From Thiohalobacter sp. (GTDB lineage: Bacteria; Pseudomonadota; Gammaproteobacteria; DSM-19610): 14,107 nt of DNA. The stretch covers positions 1 to 14,107 of the forward strand of contig JALWRY010000351.1 in the NCBI GenBank assembly GCA_027080445.1, in the 5' to 3' direction. Under the pieces are notes generated by a model. That model was not told where the DNA came from, did not search any database, and was given only the letters and a program-made list of their open reading frames with translations. The translations under genes and the position numbers were made by a program. Positions 7,249-14,036 of this stretch are shown here, one piece after another (position 1 is the first letter of the stretch; each line of letters opens with the position of its first letter).

Positions 7249-7779
7249 ATGAAAAAATTTGCAACCCTGATCGCCGCTGCCAGCCTGGCAGCAGTTTCCG
7301 GTTCCGCCAGTGCCTGGTGGGGACCTTTCAACGATAGCTACAACAACAACGGCTTTGGTAACGGTGTTACCGATGGCAATGGTGATGTCGATGGCGGCTT
7401 CAACATGAGCTTCGGTGGTCACGCCAATGGCCGTGGTAACGGTTACAGCAATTACAACGGATACAATGGCTATAACGGTTACAACGGTTATGCCCCCTAC
7501 GGTTATGCCCCTTACGGTTACGCCCCGGCCCCCGCCTATGCCGCACCGGCGTTCAGTGAAGAGCAGGCCAAGGCTCAGCGTGAAGCCATGGAAGCACAGC
7601 GGAAAGCCGCTGCAGAACAGTTCAAGAAAATGGAAGAGCAACGCAAAGCCATGATGGCGAAGATGGAAGAGCAACGCAAAGCCATGGAGAAATCCTACGA
7701 AGACATGATGAAGAGCCGTCAGGCCATGTGGGAAAACCGTTATGCGGCGCCCGCTACAGCCCCGGCCAAAAGCAAGTAA
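7249..7779 (+). CDS. Sulfur globule family protein with C-terminal coiled-coil tail
   Basis: Secreted, 176 residues. A Sec signal peptide (residues 1-22, cleavage after S-A-S-A) is followed by the mature N-terminus WWGPF. Next come an Asn/Gly-rich stretch, the segment FNMSFGGHANGRGNGY, and tandem N-G-Y and A-P-Y-G-Y units (about residues 65-95). This composition and the WWGP and FNMSF elements match sulfur globule proteins, which form the protein envelope of periplasmic sulfur deposits in sulfur-oxidising bacteria. Unlike the typical short Sgp proteins, residues about 103-160 form a charged Gln/Lys/Glu/Met-rich helix with 11-residue repeats (MEEQRKAM twice), a predicted coiled coil that may drive assembly. 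The ribosome-binding site GGAGAG is good. A second family member follows 52 bases later. Function is assigned by composition, not alignment. Confidence 0.82.
   Translation: MKKFATLIAAASLAAVSGSASAWWGPFNDSYNNNGFGNGVTDGNGDVDGGFNMSFGGHANGRGNGYSNYNGYNGYNGYNGYAPYGYAPYGYAPAPAYAAPAFSEEQAKAQREAMEAQRKAAAEQFKKMEEQRKAMMAKMEEQRKAMEKSYEDMMKSRQAMWENRYAAPATAPAKSK
7442..7527 (+). repeat. In-frame tandem repeats encoding N-G-Y and A-P-Y-G-Y
   Basis: Imperfect nine-base units of the type AACGGTTAC, then fifteen-base units of the type GGTTATGCCCCTTAC, run inside the first sulfur globule gene. Synonymous differences between units (AATGGCTAT, AACGGATAC) show that selection acts on the peptide and that the array is not a very recent expansion. 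Confidence 0.75.
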
Positions 7780-7831
7780 TTCGACCCGACTTGATGTCAT
7801 TAACGTAGTTCAAGATTAAGAGGAAACGATC

Positions 7832-8206
7832 ATGAAAAAGACTATTATTGCTGCAATCCTTGCAAGTGCCACTGCCCTGACCATGAGCTCCGCCCAGGCA
7901 TGGTGGGGTCCCTTCGGTAACGACGGTTACAACAGTTACAACAACAATGGTTGGGGTGACGGTATGGGCGACATGTTTGGCGATGGCACGTTCAACATGA
8001 GCTTCAGTGGTAATGCCCGTGGCCATGGCCGTGGCTATGGCAACGGTTACAACGGTTACAACGGCTACAACGGCTACAACGGTTATGCGCCTTACTATGG
8101 TGTGCCTTACTATGGTGCGCCTTATGGTGCGCCTTACTATGGTGCTCCCTACGGCGCCCCTGTCCCGCCTGCCGCCGCGCCGGCTCCTGCTACGCCTTCC
8201 AAGTAA
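7832..8206 (+). CDS. Sulfur globule family protein, short form
   Basis: Secreted, 124 residues. The signal peptide (1-23, cleavage after S-A-Q-A) is followed by WWGPF, as in the preceding gene. The mature part contains W-G-D-G-M-G-D-M-F-G-D-G, FNMSFSGNARGHGRGYG, five N-G-Y units, and alternating A-P-Y-Y-G and A-P-Y-G units, ending in a Pro/Ala tail. This is the classic sulfur globule protein plan: small, Gly/Tyr/Asn-rich, exported, no cysteines. It would line sulfur globules in the periplasm. The ATG has a strong AAGAGGAA ribosome-binding site at 7818-7825, better than that of the first gene. It is probably co-transcribed with the first gene, with its own ribosome-binding site setting a different level. 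A strong terminator follows 24 bases after the stop. Confidence 0.87.
   Translation: MKKTIIAAILASATALTMSSAQAWWGPFGNDGYNSYNNNGWGDGMGDMFGDGTFNMSFSGNARGHGRGYGNGYNGYNGYNGYNGYAPYYGVPYYGAPYGAPYYGAPYGAPVPPAAAPAPATPSK
8042..8155 (+). repeat. In-frame tandem repeats in the short sulfur globule gene
   Basis: Five consecutive nine-base units (8042-8086, AACGGTTAC or AACGGCTAC, last ending TAT) encode N-G-Y. They are followed by fifteen-base GCGCCTTACTATGGT units alternating with twelve-base shortened units to 8155, encoding A-P-Y-Y-G and A-P-Y-G. Near-identity of units 1-2 and of units 3-4 suggests recent slippage. Confidence 0.8.
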
Positions 8207-8229
8207 GTTCGGCAAGCTATCAGGAAAGG

Positions 8230-8259
8230 AAAAGGGGGCTCATCGAGCCCCCTTTTTTT
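8230..8259. terminator. Rho-independent terminator shared by convergent genes
   Basis: The stem GGGGGCTC (8234-8241) and GAGCCCCC (8245-8252) encloses the loop ATC. It is flanked by A residues on the left and seven T residues on the right (8253-8259). It stops plus-strand transcription after the sulfur globule genes. The A-rich left side gives a shorter T-tract on the minus strand, so it can also serve the ArsR gene ending at 8283. Confidence 0.93.
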
Positions 8260-8282
8260 ATTCCTGGTTATTGCCTTTTGAA

Positions 8283-8609
8283 TCAGGACTCCTTCAGATT
8301 GGTTTCACACAGTACCGATCGCATACTGCCAATCAACTCCAGCAAGGCTTCATTCCGTACCCGGTAGTACATGCGGTTGGCCTCCTTGCGTGACACCAGG
8401 ATTCGCTTGCTGCGTAACTGGTCCAGGTGCTGCGACATATTGCTCTGGGTCGTCCCGATCTGTTTGGCAAGCTCGCCTACCGTAATCTCCTTGTCCCCGA
8501 GCGCGCACAGGATACGCCAGCGCAGGGGGTGCCCCATGGCCTTTAGCGCATCCGCGGTCAGTACGGCATCCTCGGATGTCACCGCCTGCTGTTTTTCTTC
8601 ATCTGTCAT
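8283..8609 (-). CDS. ArsR-family regulator, candidate reactive-sulfur (persulfide) sensor
   Basis: A 108-residue winged-helix DNA-binding protein. The helix-turn-helix is in ITVGELAKQIGTTQSNMSQHLDQL (about residues 42-65), followed by a wing (ILVSRKEANRMYYRV). There is no ELCVCDL metal-binding motif of arsenic or zinc sensors. Instead there are exactly two cysteines, Cys35 (in R-I-L-C-A-L) and Cys101 (in S-V-L-C-E-T). Their 66-residue separation equals, as I recall it, that of the sensing pairs in BigR (42/108), SqrR (41/107) and HlyU (38/104), which form a disulfide or polysulfide bridge when exposed to sulfide-derived species and leave DNA. It is the last gene of a run with the REC-PAS protein (32 bases upstream) and converges on the sulfur globule genes. 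Target operators are not proven. Confidence 0.85.
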   Translation of the reverse strand: MTDEEKQQAVTSEDAVLTADALKAMGHPLRWRILCALGDKEITVGELAKQIGTTQSNMSQHLDQLRSKRILVSRKEANRMYYRVRNEALLELIGSMRSVLCETNLKES

Positions 8610-8641
8610 CCGGAGAACCTGCTGAAAATTTCTGGAAAAGA

Positions 8642-9478
8642 TTAGTCAATCTGCCGGTATCCTGTCATATCCTTGGCGATACAGAGTATATCGGTAATTG
8701 TACCGGAATCATCCTGCATGGCGGTACGGGAAAACAGGATCGGGACACGGGTGTTATCCTTGGCGATGAAGCGCGCCTCGATACTGCTGAGTGTTCCGGT
8801 GCGTATCAGTGCCTCCAGCCAGGTCCCCATAAAAGCCGCCGCCTGCTCCTGCTCGGGCTCCTCAAAGATATCGCCGATATTCATGCCCACCAGGTCGGCC
8901 TCCGGGTAGTCGAGCATTCGGCAGGCCGCCGGGTTTGCTGACTTGATATTACCGTCCGGTTTCAGGACCAGCAGTGCTTCGCCCATTGTCTCTATGATTC
9001 CGCTCAGATAGCGGTTTGCCTGGCGCAACTCGGCCGTGCGGGCGGCAACCAGCTCCTCGAGCTGCCTGTTCAGGTTCCGTTCTTTTTCGATCAGGCGGAA
9101 ATAGGTGCTTATCTTGTTCAGCAACTGGTTGTCATCAATGGGTTTCAGCAGGTAGTCTGCCGCACCGAGTGCGTAGCCTTTTTGCTGGAACTCCTCCGTC
9201 TTGAACGCGGCGGTAAGAAAAATTATCGGGATATCCTGCGTTTTCCTGCGAATCTTGAGCATCGATGCGGTCTGGAAACCGTCCATCTCCGGCATCTGTA
9301 TATCCAGGATAATCAGGTCGATATCAGGCGTCGCCAGGGCGATGTCCAGCGCCTGTTGGCCCGAGTCCGCCTCGAGTACCTCGGCATCCATATGCGTGGT
9401 AATCAGGGTACGCAGGCTGAACAGGTTATTGACGTTGTCATCAACAATCAGCAACTTGAAACCGGAATAACGATTCAT
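8642..9478 (-). CDS. Response-regulator receiver with PAS domain, no output domain (REC-PAS)
   Basis: A cytoplasmic 278-residue protein. Residues 7-125 form a receiver domain: acidic pair Asp13/Asp14, phospho-acceptor Asp59 (in IILDIQMPEMDGF), Thr89 and Lys112 (LLKPID). A short coiled coil (about 128-152, EKERNLNRQLEELVAARTAE) leads into a PAS domain (about 153-275), which starts as YLSGIIETMGEALLVL and ends with a normal PAC segment (CIAKDMTGYRQ). The protein stops there, without kinase, GGDEF, EAL or DNA-binding domain. It starts 14 bases after the hybrid kinase with a fair AGGA ribosome-binding site, so it is probably phosphorylated by that kinase. Its output may be protein-protein contact. 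It could also be the remainder of a longer signalling protein, but no degraded domain follows. Confidence 0.9.
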   Translation of the reverse strand: MNRYSGFKLLIVDDNVNNLFSLRTLITTHMDAEVLEADSGQQALDIALATPDIDLIILDIQMPEMDGFQTASMLKIRRKTQDIPIIFLTAAFKTEEFQQKGYALGAADYLLKPIDDNQLLNKISTYFRLIEKERNLNRQLEELVAARTAELRQANRYLSGIIETMGEALLVLKPDGNIKSANPAACRMLDYPEADLVGMNIGDIFEEPEQEQAAAFMGTWLEALIRTGTLSSIEARFIAKDNTRVPILFSRTAMQDDSGTITDILCIAKDMTGYRQID

Positions 9479-9492
9479 GTGAGTCCTGGATA

Positions 9493-11823
9493 TTAAAGTT
9501 GTTGGTCCAGTATCGATTTTAACGCATTGGCGTCGACAGGCTTTGCCAGGGAACCCCTGGCGCCACAGGCCTGCGCCCGTTGATCCTCTTCGCCGCCGGG
9601 CTGCCCGGTCAAGACGACAACCGGTATACCGGCCAGTTCCGGCGATTTCCGTATCTGCGCCAGCGTGTCGAAACCATCCCGCACCGGCATATGCAAATCC
9701 AGCAGGATCAGGTCAAATCCTGAGTCATCCTGCAGCGTCTCCAGGGCTTCCTGGCCATCGCCTGCCGCCACCACGGTGACGGACCAGTGTTCCAGCATGG
9801 GCGTCAATGCCAGCAGCGTCTGCATATCATCGTCAACCAGCAACAGGCGTTTGCCCTGGTAATCGGCCTCTGGCAGGACTGCGGGTTCATCCACCGGCGC
9901 CAACCCCGGTTCCGTCAACTCAACCGAGTCAAGCTGCTCAATCGTCGTGGTATCCAGCACTTCCGGAAGATACAGCGTGAATTTCGAACCGGCGCCCGGC
10001 TTGCTGCTGACCTCGATGCGGCCGCCCAGCAGACTGGCCAGTTCGCGGCTGATGGTCAGTCCCAGCCCGGTACCGCCATAACGCCGGCTGGTAGAGCCGT
10101 CGACCTGGTTGAATGCCTCGAAGATATCTGCCTGCCTGTGCTCGGGGATGCCGATACCGGTATCGCTTACCGTAATCCTGATCGGGCGCGCCCGATCTGT
10201 TGTCTCGTCGCTGCGGCTGGCATGCAGGGTAATTTGACCCTGCCGGGTAAACTTGAGTGCATTGGAAAGGAAATTGACCAGGATCTGCCGGAGTTTGGCT
10301 TCATCGCTAACCAGGCTACCCGGGCTGTTCCTGTCAATTTCCAGTTTCAGGCTGAGTCCCTTGTCTTCGACCTGTGGACGCATCAGGTTGACCAGGTCAT
10401 CCAGTAATGCCGCCAGTTTGACCTCACTGAGGTGCAGTTTTGTTTTTCCCGCCTCGATGCGTGACAGGTCAAGGATACTGTCGATCAGTGTGCGCAGGTC
10501 CCTGCCGGCCGAATGAATCACCTCGGCCTGTTCGCGCTGTTCCTCATCCAGTTTCGAATCGCTTGCCGAAAGCACTCTCGACAGCAGCAAAATCGAATTC
10601 AGGGGCGTGCGCAATTCGTGACTGACATTCGCCAGGAACTCGGATTTATAACGGTTTGACTGCTCAAGCTCACGCGCATGCTTGTGCAATCGCCGGGTAT
10701 CCTGCGCATGCTTCTCGGACAGCCGGGTCAAGGTCTGACCCAGGGCGCGGAGTTCCTGCGGCCGTTTCCAGTCAAAGGTAACAGGTTCATCTTCCTTCAG
10801 TACACGGGTCATTTTCCGGGTCAATTCGTTGCTGATACGCTCGGCGCGTAACGCCATCAGGCGTGCGATCAGGAAAACCGCCAGTAACAGCGCAGCTACC
10901 ACAAACGTAATGCGCCATTTAAGCTCGCGGGTGAACGCTTCCAGCGGAGACTTGTCGACACTGCGCCCGACCCAGAGCGGGCCACTGTTGTGCACCGCAA
11001 ACAGAGGTAACCAGAACACCTGCTGACCGCCGCGTTCCCACAAACCGAGTTTACCGCGGGCAAACAGGCTGTTGAGTCCGGGGAAATCCCTGAAGGCCGT
11101 GGATGCCGGCTCATCCCCGGGTGTACCGTCAGACAGGTATTCACCGTTATTCCGGACCCAGTAAATGCCGTTATAGAAGTGCGCCAGCCCACCGATATCC
11201 AGCCTGAAAACCACAACGCCGCGCAGTTGCGGGGAACCATCGGCCGGCGACGGGGTAATCACCGGCGAAATGAAACTGAGTGTCATGAATCTGTTGGGCG
11301 CGCGTTCCCTTGCGGACTCATCGAGATCGATAGGACTGGTGAGTACGGTGCCAGGTGAAACCTTGAGCCCGGCAGAGAGAAATTCCAGCGTCGGCATGTC
11401 GACGTTGTGCCGGTCGGATTCCAGCAAGCCGGACTGGGGATTTCGACTCATGGCGAGCGATAACTGACCGTCGCTACCGATGAAAATAATCTGGGTAATG
11501 TCCCTTTGATCGAAAAGCACCCGGTTGGCCCAGTCGACATAGTCAGCGCGTGCACGTTCCAGCCGTTCGTTGTCGGCATGTTTATCCACCGGCCGGGTCA
11601 TCGCGGGTTCCGGCAAACGGGCGAACAGACGAACCATTTCCTGCCGGCGCGTGATGTGCTGGTCCAGATCGTGGAAGTCATACCTTAACTGCTTCAGGTA
11701 AGCGTCCTGGTAAAACTCCGTCAGCTTGTCGAATACCAGCGGCCCATTGACAAGAAAGGCGACCAGCAACGGCGTCAGGCCGAGTAGCAACAGGAAAAGC
11801 GAGATTTGGCTGCGTAGTTTCAA
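9493..11823 (-). CDS. Membrane-bound hybrid sensor histidine kinase
   Basis: A 776-residue inner-membrane kinase. Transmembrane segment 1 is at about residues 8-28. A periplasmic sensor region of about 275 residues follows (Cache-like, a judgement from size and topology), then transmembrane segment 2 (about 304-324) and a linker with a weak HAMP character. The HisKA domain carries the phospho-accepting His402 in FLANVSHELRTPLNS. The ATPase domain shows the N box (LRQILVNFLSNALKFT), VSDTGIGIP and GGTGLGLTIS. A C-terminal receiver domain (about 657-776) has phospho-acceptor Asp709 (in LILLDLHMPVRDG) and a conserved Lys in S-L-A-K-P. The only workable start is TTG at 11823, as a stop codon lies five codons upstream in frame; no good ribosome-binding site is seen, so expression may be low. 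It heads the run with the REC-PAS and ArsR genes. Its ligand is unknown. Confidence 0.93.
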   Translation of the reverse strand: MKLRSQISLFLLLLGLTPLLVAFLVNGPLVFDKLTEFYQDAYLKQLRYDFHDLDQHITRRQEMVRLFARLPEPAMTRPVDKHADNERLERARADYVDWANRVLFDQRDITQIIFIGSDGQLSLAMSRNPQSGLLESDRHNVDMPTLEFLSAGLKVSPGTVLTSPIDLDESARERAPNRFMTLSFISPVITPSPADGSPQLRGVVVFRLDIGGLAHFYNGIYWVRNNGEYLSDGTPGDEPASTAFRDFPGLNSLFARGKLGLWERGGQQVFWLPLFAVHNSGPLWVGRSVDKSPLEAFTRELKWRITFVVAALLLAVFLIARLMALRAERISNELTRKMTRVLKEDEPVTFDWKRPQELRALGQTLTRLSEKHAQDTRRLHKHARELEQSNRYKSEFLANVSHELRTPLNSILLLSRVLSASDSKLDEEQREQAEVIHSAGRDLRTLIDSILDLSRIEAGKTKLHLSEVKLAALLDDLVNLMRPQVEDKGLSLKLEIDRNSPGSLVSDEAKLRQILVNFLSNALKFTRQGQITLHASRSDETTDRARPIRITVSDTGIGIPEHRQADIFEAFNQVDGSTSRRYGGTGLGLTISRELASLLGGRIEVSSKPGAGSKFTLYLPEVLDTTTIEQLDSVELTEPGLAPVDEPAVLPEADYQGKRLLLVDDDMQTLLALTPMLEHWSVTVVAAGDGQEALETLQDDSGFDLILLDLHMPVRDGFDTLAQIRKSPELAGIPVVVLTGQPGGEEDQRAQACGARGSLAKPVDANALKSILDQQL

Positions 11824-11858
11824 AAACGTTCTGGTCGGTCACGAACCCTGACGGGCCC

Positions 11859-11900
11859 AGGTAGGGTGTATTCTACCTCCAATGTTCCCTGCTACTCCAA
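11859..11900 (-). promoter_or_regulatory. Possible promoter of the kinase operon, with a dyad over the -10 box
   Basis: On the minus strand TTGGAG (11900-11895) and TAGAAT (11875-11870) are 19 bases apart, a slightly long spacing. The -10 box is followed by a short leader to the TTG start. AGGTAG (11859-11864) and CTACCT (11873-11878) form a six-base inverted repeat that covers the -10 element, which could be an operator for a repressor. Confidence 0.35.
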
Positions 11901-11960
11901 CGGGCTTGTATTGACAGTTTCAATCTAACGACCGAAGCATGGCGAGGTATAGCAACACAT

Positions 11961-12410
11961 TTACCGTGCCAGCAACCGATCCAGCTGGTTGGCGAACGCC
12001 TGACGATCTGTCTGACTGAAAGGGGCATGGCCGCCGGTGTCGATGCCGCTGCTGCGCAGGGTGTCCATGAAATCGCGCATATTGAGCCGCTGACGGATAT
12101 TCTCTTCCGTATACAACTCACCGCGCGGGTTCAGCGCCAGGCAGTCTTTGGCGACGATCTCGGCGGCCAGGGGAATATCCGCCGTAATCACCAGTTCACC
12201 AGCCATGGCATGCTGCACGATGTAGTTATCCGCAACATCAAAACCGGCGGCAACCTGAACGGCGCGGATTTGACGCGATTTGGGAACCGGCAAAGGCTGG
12301 TTGGCCACCAGAACCAGCGGTACACCGGTCCGCTGCGCGGCACGGAAAAGGATTTCCTTGATGACTTTCGGGCAGGCGTCAGCATCGACCCAGATCCGTT
12401 TCAGACCCAT
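11961..12410 (-). CDS. yaiI: YaiI/YqxD family protein (DUF188, UPF0178)
   Basis: A 149-residue cytoplasmic protein (E. coli YaiI is about 150). The diagnostic N-terminal I-W-V-D-A-D-A-C-P motif (residues 6-14) carries clustered aspartates. With V-I-T-A-D-I-P-L-A and the C-terminal MRDFMDTLRSSGIDTGGHAPFSQTDRQAF it leaves little doubt about the family. DUF188 is grouped with PIN-like nuclease folds, which would fit the acidic cluster binding metal, but no activity or biological role is established to my knowledge. The ATG at 12410 has a GGAAAG ribosome-binding site. It is transcribed away from rhlE and ends 137 bases before the kinase operon start, so it might read towards that operon; no terminator is obvious in the gap. 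Confidence 0.93.
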   Translation of the reverse strand: MGLKRIWVDADACPKVIKEILFRAAQRTGVPLVLVANQPLPVPKSRQIRAVQVAAGFDVADNYIVQHAMAGELVITADIPLAAEIVAKDCLALNPRGELYTEENIRQRLNMRDFMDTLRSSGIDTGGHAPFSQTDRQAFANQLDRLLAR

Positions 12411-12586
12411 TTTCTTTCCGGAAAAATCATTGTAGAAACATTATTGCCTGTTTTCTGGTAGAATGCGCGTCTTCAAGGTGCTTGACCGGTTAGCACCCTT
12501 CCTGAATCCCCTTAATCCAGCCCGGACCGGCTTCCGCCAGCAGTAACAACTGACAGTGGGAGGGCAAGACTGGAGTCATTACCCCG
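12411..12586. promoter_or_regulatory. Divergent control region of yaiI and rhlE, with leader hairpin
   Basis: This 176-base gap carries a plus-strand -10-like TAGAAT (12459-12464), preceded by a poor -35 (GAAACA at 12435-12440, 18-base spacing). Transcription from there would give an rhlE leader of about 115 bases. Near its 5' end GGTGCT (12477-12482) and AGCACC (12492-12497) form a hairpin with a nine-base loop. Long structured leaders occur on cold-responsive helicase mRNAs, but this role is only inferred. Confidence 0.45.
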
Positions 12587-13900
12587 ATGTCATTTGATAC
12601 CCTCGGCCTGTCGGCCGAACTCCTGCGTGCAATCCGCGAGCAGGGCTATAACGAACCCACCCCCATCCAGCGCAATGCCATCCCCGTCGTTCTCGACGGC
12701 AAGGATGTACTGGCCGGCGCCCAGACCGGTACCGGCAAAACAGCCGGCTTTACCCTGCCCATGCTGCAGCGCCTGAGCAAAACCCCTGCTGCCAAAGGCC
12801 GTCGTCCGGTTCGGGCGCTGGTGCTCACCCCGACCCGTGAACTGGCCGCCCAGGTCGGCGAGAGCGTGCAAACCTATGGTCGCCACCTGCCACTGAAATC
12901 GGCCGTGATCTTTGGCGGCGTCAAAATCAACCCGCAAATTGAAAAACTGCGGCGTGGTATCGATATCCTGGTGGCAACACCCGGCCGCCTGCTGGACCAC
13001 GTCAGCCAGAAAACGGTTGACCTGTCGCAGGTTGAAATCCTGGTGCTGGACGAGGCCGACCGGATGCTGGACATGGGTTTCATTCACGATATCCGCAAGG
13101 TCATGGCCCTGCTACCCGACAAAAATGCCCGCCAGACGCTGTTGTTCTCGGCCACCTTTTCCAACGAGATCAAGCAACTGGCCAACCGCCTGCTCAACCA
13201 GCCCGAACTGATCGAGGTCGCACGCCGCAATACCACGGCCGAGCGCATCGAACAGAAGGTCTACCCGGTCGATAAACTCCGCAAACGCGAGCTGTTGAGC
13301 TTTATGATCGGCTCTCGCAACTGGCGCCAGGTACTGGTATTCACCCGCACAAAGCACGGCGCCAACCGTTTATCCCAACAACTGGAGAAGGATGGTCTGA
13401 CGGCGGCCGCCATTCACGGCAACAAGAGTCAGGGCGCACGCACCCGGGCACTGGCCGGCTTCAAGAAAGGTGAGGTACGTGTGCTGGTCGCTACCGATAT
13501 CGCCGCCCGCGGCCTGGATATCGATCAACTGCCACACGTGGTGAACTACGAACTGCCCAATGTACCGGAAGACTACGTACACCGGATTGGCCGCACCGGT
13601 CGCGCCGGCAATGAAGGCGAAGCGATTTCCCTGGTTTGTGTGGATGAACACAAGTTACTGAAGGATATCGAACGGCTGCTAAAGCGCGAAATCCCCAAAG
13701 AAACACTGCAAGGTTATGAACCGGACCCAAGCATCAAGGCGGAACCGATTCAGAACGGGCGCAATGGTAAAGGCCGTTCCCAACCACGCAAGCAGGGGAA
13801 TGATCGTAACAGGGGTAATGCATCGGCCAAACGGCCGGGGGCCGGACGGCGCAAGTCCGGCAACAGCCAGGCGCGGCAGGCACGTTCCGGTCGGGCCTGA
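12587..13900 (+). CDS. rhlE: DEAD-box ATP-dependent RNA helicase RhlE
   Basis: Cytoplasmic RNA helicase of 437 residues, involved in RNA remodelling, ribosome assembly and cold adaptation in this family. The start MSFDTLGLSAELLRAI is the canonical RhlE N-terminus. Motifs in order are: Q motif (Phe3 and PTPIQ with Gln28), Walker A A-Q-T-G-T-G-K-T (45-52), PTRELA, TPGRLLD, D-E-A-D (155-158), S-A-T (188-190), VFTRTKHGA, ATDIAARGLDID and H-R-I-G-R-T-G-R (332-339). The C-terminal tail from about residue 380 is a low-complexity Arg/Lys/Gly/Asn extension, as expected for an RNA-binding RhlE tail. The Shine-Dalgarno sequence (GGAG, about 12 bases upstream) is distant, so translation may depend on leader structure. 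RhlE rather than RhlB, SrmB or DbpA is chosen from the N-terminus and basic tail. Confidence 0.95.
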   Translation: MSFDTLGLSAELLRAIREQGYNEPTPIQRNAIPVVLDGKDVLAGAQTGTGKTAGFTLPMLQRLSKTPAAKGRRPVRALVLTPTRELAAQVGESVQTYGRHLPLKSAVIFGGVKINPQIEKLRRGIDILVATPGRLLDHVSQKTVDLSQVEILVLDEADRMLDMGFIHDIRKVMALLPDKNARQTLLFSATFSNEIKQLANRLLNQPELIEVARRNTTAERIEQKVYPVDKLRKRELLSFMIGSRNWRQVLVFTRTKHGANRLSQQLEKDGLTAAAIHGNKSQGARTRALAGFKKGEVRVLVATDIAARGLDIDQLPHVVNYELPNVPEDYVHRIGRTGRAGNEGEAISLVCVDEHKLLKDIERLLKREIPKETLQGYEPDPSIKAEPIQNGRNGKGRSQPRKQGNDRNRGNASAKRPGAGRRKSGNSQARQARSGRA

Positions 13901-13952
13901 AGAAAGTCGTCATTGCGAGGCGCGTAGCGCCGCGGCAATCTCCAACCGGTTA

Positions 13953-14020
13953 GGAAAACCGGGGTCAGAGCACAATTGTTTCTAATATTAGAGGAAATTG
14001 TGTTCTGACCCCGGTTTTCC
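13953..14020. repeat. Inner 68-base near-perfect palindrome (REP/RAYT-like)
   Basis: Arms at 13953-13977 and 13996-14020 (25 bases each) are inverse copies with one mismatch. They begin GGAAAACCGGGGTCAG and enclose the perfect palindrome TCTAATATTAGA (13981-13992). The GGGGTCAG...CTGACCCC ends resemble repeats that I associate with REP-associated tyrosine transposases. As RNA it would form a long hairpin and could stabilise or end the rhlE transcript. Confidence 0.82.
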
Positions 14021-14036
14021 CTGACCCCGGTTTTCC
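14005..14036. repeat. Perfect 16-base tandem duplication at the palindrome edge
   Basis: CTGACCCCGGTTTTCC occurs at 14005-14020 and again immediately at 14021-14036. The second copy lies outside the inner palindrome, so one arm end has been duplicated, with a further partial copy (CGGTTTTC) at 14037-14044. Confidence 0.9.

Noticed and set aside
7222..7800. Long open frame on the minus strand across the first sulfur globule gene
   Set aside because: It mirrors the repeat-rich sense gene, giving Val/Thr/Ile runs with no domain. The sense frame has a signal peptide, a ribosome-binding site and a family match.
7442..8155. Regular short repeats as a possible CRISPR array
   Set aside because: The repeats are 9-15 bases, contiguous, in frame and without spacers; they encode protein repeats.
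7754..8215. Open frame on the minus strand across the second sulfur globule gene
   Set aside because: Same cause: antisense of N-G-Y repeats gives V-V-T-V runs; no plausible protein.
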